From contig NZ_FNQN01000001.1 of the NCBI RefSeq assembly GCF_900107645.1, positions 331,390 to 395,389 on the forward strand: DNA of 64,000 nt. The letters run 5' to 3'. The stretch's first letter is position 1. Every line of letters starts with the position of its first letter. This DNA comes from Desulfuromusa kysingii (GTDB lineage: Bacteria; Desulfobacterota; Desulfuromonadia; Desulfuromonadales; Geopsychrobacteraceae). Below, in pieces: positions 29,757 through 37,536 of the stretch. The translations under genes were made by a program, and so were the position numbers. The notes under the pieces are model-generated. The model saw only the letters and a program-made list of their open reading frames with translations, searched no databases and had not been told where the DNA came from.

Positions 29757-30953
29757 TTAAGCAATCAGCTTCGACACCTTATCACAAATATGCCGGGCGA
29801 TCGGCATTGCTGAGGTTGCGGCTGGTGATGGTGCGTTGCCAACGATCAGAGAGCGTTCACTCTCAACAAAGAGAAAGTCATCCAATGTGGTCCCGTCGGC
29901 CTTAACTGCTTGCGCCCGGACCCCGGCAGGATAGGGGCGTAAATCGCTCAAAGTGACTTGAGGACAATAACGGTTGACAAGTTTTAGATATCCGGGACGG
30001 TAGAGTGAATTTTTTAATTCCATCAAAGTTGGCAGAGGATATTTCATCACCAAGCGGTAGAGGCCTGAGTAGCTGAGCATCTCTATCAAGTCGTGCAGGT
30101 CGATTTTCCAGCGGCTGTAACCTTCGCGCGCTAATGCCAGAGTGGCGTTGGGGCCGACAGTCAGGGTGCCATCTATCATCGGAGTCAGGTGGATGCCCAA
30201 AAATGGCAAGTCCGGATTGGGAATCGGGTAGATCGGGTGGGTGACAATCTGACTTTTCTCTTTTGGGAGTTGAAAGTATTCACCACGGAAAGGGAGAATT
30301 TTAAAGGTTGGTTGTTGGCCGAGCATTTGGATGATGCGATCAGAATAGAGGCCGGCACAACTGACCAGAAAACGGCCGGAGAAGGTTCCCAAAGTGGTTT
30401 TAACCACCATATCAGCGCTCTCTGACAATCCGGTGACCCGACAGTTAGGGTAGATCTCTCCTCCGGCAGAACGGATTTGTTCAGCCAGCTTTTGTGCTAC
30501 CTGTTCGTAGTCGACAATCCCCGATGAGGCAACCCATGTCGCAGCGACGCCAACGACATTGGGTTCAAATTCGTGCAACTGTTGCTGATCGAAGACTTCG
30601 GTTTTAATCTCATTCTTCCGGCAACGCTCCAGCAGATCTTGCATCCGCACAGCATCCTGCTCATCAGTTGCGACCAGGAGCTTGCCGGTTTCGCGAAAGG
30701 GGATATCGTGTTCGCGGCAGAACTGCTTGGTGTCAAGATTTCCTTCACGACAAAAACGGGCTTTCAAGCTGCCTGGGGCATAATAGACTCCAGCATGAAT
30801 GACGCCACTGTTATGCCGGGTTTGATGGCTGGCGAGTTCTTTTTCCTTTTCAAGGACGACAATTTTTGCCCCGTGATACTGTTGTTGTAATTGTCGAGCC
30901 GTTGCCAAACCAATGATGCCCCCACCAATGACGATAAAGTCGTACGCTTTCAT
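29757..30953 (-). CDS. lhgO: L-2-hydroxyglutarate oxidase/dehydrogenase (LhgO family)
   Basis: FAD flavoprotein of the DAO family that oxidises L-2-hydroxyglutarate to 2-oxoglutarate and passes electrons to the quinone pool in E. coli. The 398-aa protein has the dinucleotide motif DFIVIGGGIIGLATARQL (residues 5-22), the family motif HQTRHNSGVIHAGVYY (about 43-58), SCAGLYSDRI, and GVRAQAVKADGTTLDDFLF near the C-terminus. AAGGA lies about 8 nt before the ATG. Length and motifs agree with LhgO rather than glycerol-3-phosphate dehydrogenase. It follows the ClC channel gene by 49 nt. Confidence 0.92.
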   Translation of the reverse strand: MKAYDFIVIGGGIIGLATARQLQQQYHGAKIVVLEKEKELASHQTRHNSGVIHAGVYYAPGSLKARFCREGNLDTKQFCREHDIPFRETGKLLVATDEQDAVRMQDLLERCRKNEIKTEVFDQQQLHEFEPNVVGVAATWVASSGIVDYEQVAQKLAEQIRSAGGEIYPNCRVTGLSESADMVVKTTLGTFSGRFLVSCAGLYSDRIIQMLGQQPTFKILPFRGEYFQLPKEKSQIVTHPIYPIPNPDLPFLGIHLTPMIDGTLTVGPNATLALAREGYSRWKIDLHDLIEMLSYSGLYRLVMKYPLPTLMELKNSLYRPGYLKLVNRYCPQVTLSDLRPYPAGVRAQAVKADGTTLDDFLFVESERSLIVGNAPSPAATSAMPIARHICDKVSKLIA

Positions 30954-31002
30954 TTGTTATAATCCTTCGGTTAGGTGATCTGATAAATACAAAGAACTTT
31001 TC

Positions 31003-32805
31003 TCAGGTTCTTTGATAGTCCGTTTTGGTCTTTTCCATCTGTTCTGCATAATGTGCCAGTAAGCTACGCCGCGACATCATGTACAGGACTTGTTGCGGGG
31101 TATCCGTCGCAACGACTGGAATTTCGTCCAGATTGCGTGCCGTCAATTTTTTCATGACATCGGTCAAGCATTCATCCGGGGTCGCCGTAATCACATTTCT
31201 GGTGGCGATGTCCCCGGCAATCACCAAGGTTGGGGGAATATCATCGTTGAGAATACGGCGAATATCGGTCATGGAGAAAATTCCCACCATCTGCTGCTCG
31301 GCATTGACGACCGGGTAATAACTGGTTTTTGCCGGAGCGATTTTATCGAGAATATCGGGCAGAGTCATCCCTTCTGGAATCAGGGTCGGTTTGCTTCCCT
31401 TTGCGGCGATGCTCTGAATTTTAACCCCTTCGAGAATATCGATAACAAAGTCACCGAGATGAGCCGGTGAGTCAAAGCGGCTAGCGACTTGCTTCTCGTA
31501 GATACTGTTCTTGCGCATGACGATCATGGCGACGACACAGACCAGCATCAGCGGTGCCAGTAAGCTGTAATTTCCAGTTAATTCGCTGACCATGATCAGG
31601 GTCGCGACAGGCGCATTGGAAACCCCAGCAAAGAAACCGGCCATCCCCACCAGGACATAAGCGCGTGGATCCTGTACTAACATCGGAAAGAGAATTTCTG
31701 CGGTTGCACCAAAGGTTCCCCCCAACATCGCACCAATGACAAGGCTGGGGGCAAAGACTCCCCCCGAACCACCCGAAGAGATAGTCAGACTGGTGGCAAC
31801 GACTTTAGCGATGGCGACAACCAACATCACCCAAAGGGCCATTTGGCCGTAGAGGGCGGCTTGAACCCAGCCATAGCCTGAACCCAGGACTTGTGGCACG
31901 AACATGGCCAGGATGCCCAGGAGTAGTCCCCCCAGGGCGGGTTTCAGCCAGTTGGGCAGTGCCAGTTGACGGAACAGATCGCGCATACCGTAGAAAAATT
32001 TGACATAGAAGACGCCGAACAGAGCACAAATGATTCCAAGGCCCAGATATAACAGCAGCTCTGAAGGTTTATTGAAGAGAAATAACGGGGTGTCCAGTAG
32101 CGGAGCCCAGCCCGTGATTGCGCCGAATAGGGAGTAAGCGATAATCGATGAAATAATACACGGGATTAACCCCTCATGTTCAAAATCAGGGTCCCGATAG
32201 AGGACTTCGGCGGCAAACAGAGCGCCACCGAGAGGGGAGCGGAACGTGGCGCCAATTCCGCCAGCCATTCCGGCCATCAGTAGCAGTCGTCGATCTTGAG
32301 CTGAGAGGCCAAGTTTTGTCGCCATAAAAGAGCCGAACCCGGCACCAATCTGGGCGATAGGACCCTCACGACCGGCTGAACCTCCAGTGCCGATCGTAAT
32401 CACCGAAGCGAATGTTTTGATAATGGGAACCCGTCCCCGGATCACCCCCCCTTTGCGATGGAAGGCTTCAATTGCGGCGTCGGTACCATGTCCTTCTGCT
32501 TCGGGAGCAAAGGTGTAAACCAGCCAACCTGAAAGTAACCCACCCAAAGCTGGCAGCAAGAATAGGCACCATCGGTAGGGGAAAGAAAGGCTATCGATAA
32601 AATGGGTAAAAGAGCTTTCTGGAGTCCCCTCCAATGGGGGATGAAAGTTGCCGATTTTTCCCAACATCAAATGTTCGACACTGTTGGTGGCGAAGTAGAA
32701 AGCCAGAGCTCCGAACCCAGCGACAATCCCCACTGGAATAGCCAGAATTAACAGACGAAAGCCAGTACGATCAAGAAAATTGAGAATTTTGGGGGTAAAC
32801 GTCAT
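31003..32805 (-). CDS. ClC-family chloride channel/transporter with CBS pair
   Basis: An inner-membrane ClC protein, about 600 aa from the ATG at 32805; an in-frame TTG at 32865 would add 20 residues and has no better ribosome site. The membrane part carries the ion-path motifs GTGGSAGREGPIAQIGAG (GREGP), GSGYGWVQA, and SGGSGGVFAPSLVIGAMLGG (GGxFxP). The external gating glutamate is in GREGP. Two CBS domains follow (about 465-525 and 535-595 of the mature numbering), which in this family sense nucleotides. Whether it is a channel or an H+/Cl- exchanger cannot be told here. It heads a short run with lhgO. Confidence 0.93.
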   Translation of the reverse strand: MTFTPKILNFLDRTGFRLLILAIPVGIVAGFGALAFYFATNSVEHLMLGKIGNFHPPLEGTPESSFTHFIDSLSFPYRWCLFLLPALGGLLSGWLVYTFAPEAEGHGTDAAIEAFHRKGGVIRGRVPIIKTFASVITIGTGGSAGREGPIAQIGAGFGSFMATKLGLSAQDRRLLLMAGMAGGIGATFRSPLGGALFAAEVLYRDPDFEHEGLIPCIISSIIAYSLFGAITGWAPLLDTPLFLFNKPSELLLYLGLGIICALFGVFYVKFFYGMRDLFRQLALPNWLKPALGGLLLGILAMFVPQVLGSGYGWVQAALYGQMALWVMLVVAIAKVVATSLTISSGGSGGVFAPSLVIGAMLGGTFGATAEILFPMLVQDPRAYVLVGMAGFFAGVSNAPVATLIMVSELTGNYSLLAPLMLVCVVAMIVMRKNSIYEKQVASRFDSPAHLGDFVIDILEGVKIQSIAAKGSKPTLIPEGMTLPDILDKIAPAKTSYYPVVNAEQQMVGIFSMTDIRRILNDDIPPTLVIAGDIATRNVITATPDECLTDVMKKLTARNLDEIPVVATDTPQQVLYMMSRRSLLAHYAEQMEKTKTDYQRT

Positions 32806-32902
32806 GGTAAAGTCCAGGTTGATGATGACCAAAATGCTTATCGCCATCTTGTTTAACAGTTTCAAGCAGTCGGGACAAGGATAGAATCAGTGGCGGTCAG
32901 GA

Positions 32903-34594
32903 TTAAACGCCCTTTTCAGCTCCGGGACGGAGCCGATTGGCGGCCGCGACAACTTCGTACAGTCGTGGCAGTGCTAGATGTCCAGCTTTCCACGGTAGCA
33001 AGATGTCGAGCCCTTGCTGCTCAACCTGTTCAACCGCCTGTTGCAAGGTGTCCAGGACTCCGAGTTTTTGTTCTGGGTGGTGTCGGTGGCACCAGAGGAG
33101 GATGCGCCCGATGGCTTCAGTCTGACCGCTGTCGAGAAGTTGTTCAACTTGGGAAAGATCAATTCTTTTCTGACCGTACTCTAACAGTCTTTGCTCGCGG
33201 ACCTGAATTTTTGCTTCGCGCTGTCGTGGCAAGGGGTGAATGGTTAAATCAACCTGTCGTTGTTGTCCGGTTTTGAATGGCATCCGTGGTGTTGCTGGCA
33301 TAGGTTTTCTGCCCGCGATAGATTTCGCTTTTTCTGAGACATCAAAGGGTTGATAGTTATCCAGCATAATAACCCGATCGGCCACCGCCAGATAATCGCC
33401 AGAACCACCCGTGACAATAATACTTGAGATTCCCTTGTTTTCGTAGAGTTCACGAATTCGATACAACAATGGGGTGATGGGCTCCTGATTGTCTGGGACG
33501 AGCTTGCGCATGCGTTGGTCACGAATCATGAAATTTGTCGCCGAGGTATCCTCGTCAATCAGTAAGCATGTGCAGTTGCATTCGAGAGCTTCGATGATAT
33601 TAGCGGCCTGTGATGTGCTGCCACTGGCATTGTCAGTTGAAAAACTTTCAGTCGTCCGCTTGCCGGGGAGGGTGGCAATAAAAGGGCTGATGTTGACATG
33701 GTTGATCGTCCGGTGATCTTCGGCGCGGATCTTTACTGCCGAGGCGGTGGTTGTCACCAACTCTCTGCCATCTCCTGGGATATGGTTATAGATCCCCCGT
33801 TCAAGGGCATGCAGCACGGTTGATTTCCCATGAAAACCACCGCCGACAATTAGGGTGACGCCAGTGGGAATGAGCATGCCGGAGATCAATCCACGATGTG
33901 GCAGTTTGACGTTGATCTTAAGTTCTTCCGGGGCTTTAAAGGGGACGCCATCAATCAACGGATGGTCATCAATGCCGCTGTGGCGGGGAAGGATTGATCC
34001 GTCGGCGATAAAAGCCACGCCATTGAGCTGTTTGAGTTGTCCCCGCAAATTGTCTTGATCTTCGATCTGGTCGATGTGTTGCTTCATCTTCAGGAGAGAG
34101 TTCTGTGTCGATATCAGACTTTCGTCGATGATCTGTGGCAGTTCGGTGAAAAACATCGTGGCGGCTTCATCAGCCAGAATTGAACGTCCGGATCCGGGTA
34201 ATGCAAACAGTAATCGGGCTTCAAGTTGCTGGTCATCTAACAGCACCGCATTACGCTGAAGGACCTGCTGCCCGTTTATAGAAATTTCCATCTCGCCACT
34301 GCGTCCGGTCCCCCGCCCCCCTTTGACATGTTTTTTAATCGCGGTATGGATCGCCCGCCCGAGGAAGTCTTCCAGTGCCGTTTGCTGAATCCGCTTCTCC
34401 CAGAAGAGCGGCGGAATCCCGTGTTGATCCCCTGAGAGTTGCACGCTGATCCGTGACGGTAGAGCGAAGGGATCACCTTGAACATGGTCGATACTGAGCT
34501 GAAAGCGGTGGAAGTTATAGGTCCCTTGTAGCTGTTTGTAGGTTTTATATCCTTTATTCTTCATGCCGTGGAGCAGAGTGCGGAGTTTCTCCAT
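32903..34594 (-). CDS. predicted ATPase of the ABC class (PF09818/COG3044)
   Basis: A 563-aa soluble protein. It begins MEKLRTLLHGMKNKGYKTYK, then GTYNFHRFQLSIDHVQGDPF, the typical N-terminus of the ABC_ATPase family. The ATPase core has Walker A VGGGFHGKSTVLHALERG (about residues 228-245) and Walker B CTCLLIDEDTSATNFMIRD (about 315), with a signature-like FSTDNASGST between them. There are no membrane segments, so it is not a transporter. The function of the family is unknown. It starts 1 nt after the stop of the AbiEi-like gene with no strong ribosome site of its own, implying coupled translation. Confidence 0.88.
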   Translation of the reverse strand: MEKLRTLLHGMKNKGYKTYKQLQGTYNFHRFQLSIDHVQGDPFALPSRISVQLSGDQHGIPPLFWEKRIQQTALEDFLGRAIHTAIKKHVKGGRGTGRSGEMEISINGQQVLQRNAVLLDDQQLEARLLFALPGSGRSILADEAATMFFTELPQIIDESLISTQNSLLKMKQHIDQIEDQDNLRGQLKQLNGVAFIADGSILPRHSGIDDHPLIDGVPFKAPEELKINVKLPHRGLISGMLIPTGVTLIVGGGFHGKSTVLHALERGIYNHIPGDGRELVTTTASAVKIRAEDHRTINHVNISPFIATLPGKRTTESFSTDNASGSTSQAANIIEALECNCTCLLIDEDTSATNFMIRDQRMRKLVPDNQEPITPLLYRIRELYENKGISSIIVTGGSGDYLAVADRVIMLDNYQPFDVSEKAKSIAGRKPMPATPRMPFKTGQQRQVDLTIHPLPRQREAKIQVREQRLLEYGQKRIDLSQVEQLLDSGQTEAIGRILLWCHRHHPEQKLGVLDTLQQAVEQVEQQGLDILLPWKAGHLALPRLYEVVAAANRLRPGAEKGV

Positions 34595-34595
34595 G

Positions 34596-35654
34596 TCAAT
34601 AGCCCAATCTGGGGGTTAAATACTGGTGATAAAGCTTATCAGCGACCTGATCCGTTGCGCTGCCACAGAGTTCAGCAAAGGTCAGTAGTGGGTCGGCGAG
34701 GGTGATCCCATCCGGCTGCCAACCTCCCCAGTGACATTGATTGCCGAAAGGTTGTAATAAGGTAATCTGTCCATCAGGGTCGGGGGTTAGATGTAATTGT
34801 AGCATCAGCTTCAAGAGTTGTTCTGCCTGTATGTAAAGAACGGCGCTTTGTGGCTGAAATTTACTGCTTAAGATCGCCGCTCCCAATTCTCCGCCGATTA
34901 GAACCTCCTTCCCGATAGCCATTTGTTGTAACTGTTCGACGATCTGGTTGATGTCGTACCCTGCGGGTAATTGACACCGTTGCAAGAACAGTTTGGGGCG
35001 TAAGGTCTCCAAATAACCCAGCTGCCAGCGCTGTAATAGTTCTTCACCTGCATTTAATATTCTTTTCCCCTTGTCATCGACCGATAGATTGCCCCGCTTT
35101 TCCAGTTCGCTAAATAGATCGCCGATGGCTCCCAGGGCGATTCCGGCATCATCGGCAAGGGTACGATAGGTGGCATTGATCGCTTGCGGATTGCGTAATA
35201 ACAAATAGATCAGCTTTAACCCGGTGGTGCGGAAAATACGGTCTGCTCCAGCAGGTTTTTTCGGGTGCTTTTGACCACCGATCTCAATATAGAGTGGCAT
35301 CTGGTTCAGATACAGATTGCCGGCACCATCGGCATATTCAATCCCTTGCTGTTTCAACAGTGCTGCCATTTGCGGAGAAATATAATGACTGACCAGTAAA
35401 GGACTGGAATGATCTGGCGCAGGAGATGTTTTTATTTGGTGAATGACCAGATCCGTCAGGGTTGGGGTTAGCTTGGGAATGACTTTAAGATAATAGTATT
35501 TGTTTCCCCAAGCCCCGGAAAGGCGAAAGGTTCCGGCAAAAGGTCCACCAACTTTTTGGAGCATGAATTCGATTTTCGTCTGCGGAATCGTGCGAATAGC
35601 CTTCATGCTGTTATAGATGATCTGTTCATCCTGTAAAATGGGTTTTCTGGGCAT
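34596..35654 (-). CDS. AbiEi-like winged-helix protein
   Basis: A 352-aa soluble protein. Residues 1-135 include GIEYADGAGNLYLNQMPLYI, the Y-D-x-x-G-N plus I-E-I-G-G-Q-K pattern seen in AbiEi-family proteins of type IV toxin-antitoxin systems and related regulators. Residues 140-210 look like a winged helix (RTTGLKLIYLLLRNPQAINA, ELEKRGNLSVDDKGKRIL). The C-terminal part has IGGELGAAILSSKFQPQS, also AbiEi-like. No AbiEii nucleotidyltransferase toxin is adjacent; instead an ABC-class ATPase starts 1 nt downstream. Assignment is by pattern recognition only. A DNA-binding regulator of its partner is one reading. Confidence 0.55.
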   Translation of the reverse strand: MPRKPILQDEQIIYNSMKAIRTIPQTKIEFMLQKVGGPFAGTFRLSGAWGNKYYYLKVIPKLTPTLTDLVIHQIKTSPAPDHSSPLLVSHYISPQMAALLKQQGIEYADGAGNLYLNQMPLYIEIGGQKHPKKPAGADRIFRTTGLKLIYLLLRNPQAINATYRTLADDAGIALGAIGDLFSELEKRGNLSVDDKGKRILNAGEELLQRWQLGYLETLRPKLFLQRCQLPAGYDINQIVEQLQQMAIGKEVLIGGELGAAILSSKFQPQSAVLYIQAEQLLKLMLQLHLTPDPDGQITLLQPFGNQCHWGGWQPDGITLADPLLTFAELCGSATDQVADKLYHQYLTPRLGY

Positions 35655-35760
35655 AACATCCTCTAGAACTGAGTATTACGTTCATAATAATTCAAATGTT
35701 CAAGATCTATTGATTTTAAAACAATTGAACATGGGGACGGTAACCGTTGTCAAGTGAAAA

Positions 35761-35802
35761 CCATAAAGCCCCCAAAGTGCTGAGACTTTGGAGGCCTTAT
35801 GG
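35761..35802 (-). terminator. terminator of the octaheme cytochrome gene
   Basis: 18-nt arms CCATAAAGCCCCCAAAGT (35761-35778) and ACTTTGGAGGCCTTATGG (35785-35802) with a 6-nt loop. The two non-Watson-Crick positions become G-U pairs in the minus-strand RNA but A-C mismatches in the plus-strand RNA. The hairpin is therefore built for minus-strand transcription, that is, for the cytochrome gene ending at 35880. TTTTC follows on the minus strand. Confidence 0.8.
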
Positions 35803-35879
35803 TTTTTGGTCCTGGTGTTCGTGTGAGCCGATCTGTCGATTGGCGGCTCTAGCTTAATTAGATCAGTCTTTTGCTGGAG

Positions 35880-37310
35880 TTATTTGCCTAGAGGATCGCC
35901 TTTATAGCCAAGCTCAGTCCAGTTGAGGCGACCGCTGTCACCATGACAGTCAAGGCATTCTAACGCTTTGTCGGCTGAAGCAACCATATGGTTGATTGAC
36001 CAGTAGGTTTCTGTCGGAGCAAATCCGATATTACCACTGAAGTCGAGGCCAGTCGCTTTCATCCCGGCGGCGGAGGCAACTTTCCATGCTTCCTGAGGAT
36101 CTTTTTTCAAGAAATTGTTCCAATAGGCTTCTTTATCACCCTTTGGTCCCCAAACTTTTGGAGTAATGAAGTAGTTGTTGGTCGTGTCGTAGACCTGCTT
36201 GCCACGATGGACTTTGAAAGGCATGATCTTGGCGTTGACATCATTGATGTCACCCAGTGGTTCATTCAGAGCGGTCACGACATTTGGATCCATTTTGTCA
36301 CCAAAGTTATATGCATCGGCAGTACCGTTGTACCATCGATATTCCGGCACCACATTTTGTTCGTAGGTAAAACGCCCTTTTTTGGCAATGAATACTTTAT
36401 GGCCGTGCTCAATTTCTTCCATGTTTTCTTTGGTGCGTTGCGCTGATTGAGACCAGTCCCACGTCATTTTAGTGCCGTCAACCTTGGCGTAAAATGGAAT
36501 GTGGCAAGTTTGACAAGCAACTTTGGCACTGTGTTGATTGAGGATGGATTCATTGTGTGGACTGTTGTCGTGGCACTGTTCACAGGTGACCTTGCTGGTA
36601 TTATTCGGGGAAACGATAAGTGATCCACCAGCGATATTATGTTCTTCTGTCGTGTGACATTCCTGACAAGAAAAATCGAGGCTGTCTGTGCCCATGTGGA
36701 AATCGACATCTTTCGTCGGTTCGATTAAAGCTCTGCCGATATCACCATGTTTGACATTATTACCCCCGCCGCCATAGGCGTGGCAGACTAAACAATCATC
36801 GCGCTCTGGGACACCGACGTTTTGTGCGACTTTAAGCAGATCGACCGGATTTTTATCGAACTTTGCATTACCGGTATAACCAGCCGGATTGCCAGCTCCT
36901 GCAGCAGATTTGACATAGGTTCCAGTGGTATCGTGACAAACCAGACAATCAACTCTAGATTGATCAGAAAAGTCGAAGTTTGCATCTTTCCAACCGTAAC
37001 CAACGTGACAGCTAGTACAACGTGGTTCATTGGAGGGCACCGAAACACAGAAATTGTTCATCACGTTTTTTTTGCCACGTAATACTTTTTTACCGTCGAT
37101 AATTTGCTCAGACTCCCAAGTCCAGTGCGTCGTCCCCATGACTTGAGTTGCTGCATCCTCATGACATTCGAGACAGGCCTTGGTGACTTCCGGTCCGCTG
37201 TTGAATGGACCTTCAAAAAAATCGGAATGATCCTCTGCGCTGACGGATCCAGCGCCGATCAAAACCAGAGTCATAAAACAAAATATCAGTTTTTGTGACA
37301 CCTTCTTCAT
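35880..37310 (-). CDS. octaheme c-type cytochrome, tetrathionate reductase (OTR) family
   Basis: A 476-aa periplasmic cytochrome with a Sec signal peptide (residues 1-25, cleavage near VSA-ED). Eight CxxCH heme sites can be counted: CLECH, CTSCH, CLVCH, CLVCH, CQECH, CEQCH, CQTCH and CLDCH. Length and heme number fit the OTR family; the Shewanella enzyme reduces tetrathionate, nitrite and hydroxylamine in vitro. The physiological substrate here is unknown. It is a single gene with its own terminator and GGGAG before the ATG. A small hairpin (ACCTTC/GAAGGT, 37352-37371) lies in the upstream gap of 226 bp. Confidence 0.92.
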   Translation of the reverse strand: MKKVSQKLIFCFMTLVLIGAGSVSAEDHSDFFEGPFNSGPEVTKACLECHEDAATQVMGTTHWTWESEQIIDGKKVLRGKKNVMNNFCVSVPSNEPRCTSCHVGYGWKDANFDFSDQSRVDCLVCHDTTGTYVKSAAGAGNPAGYTGNAKFDKNPVDLLKVAQNVGVPERDDCLVCHAYGGGGNNVKHGDIGRALIEPTKDVDFHMGTDSLDFSCQECHTTEEHNIAGGSLIVSPNNTSKVTCEQCHDNSPHNESILNQHSAKVACQTCHIPFYAKVDGTKMTWDWSQSAQRTKENMEEIEHGHKVFIAKKGRFTYEQNVVPEYRWYNGTADAYNFGDKMDPNVVTALNEPLGDINDVNAKIMPFKVHRGKQVYDTTNNYFITPKVWGPKGDKEAYWNNFLKKDPQEAWKVASAAGMKATGLDFSGNIGFAPTETYWSINHMVASADKALECLDCHGDSGRLNWTELGYKGDPLGK

Positions 37311-37536
37311 GTTGTTTGCTCCCGTGAATTCAAAAATAATAATAGAAAATAACCTTCACTGATAGGAAGGTCTGGCAGATAGATTAAAAAACCTCTATAT
37401 ATTAAATAGTAAACGTAATGGTGGTTGGAAAGGTATGATAAAACGTGGACGGGCGCAATAAAAAAAATATAAAAAAATGTATCTAGCCATCTGGAATAGC
37501 GGAGTTTTTTAGTCTTGATTTCAGCGGAATGAGGAG

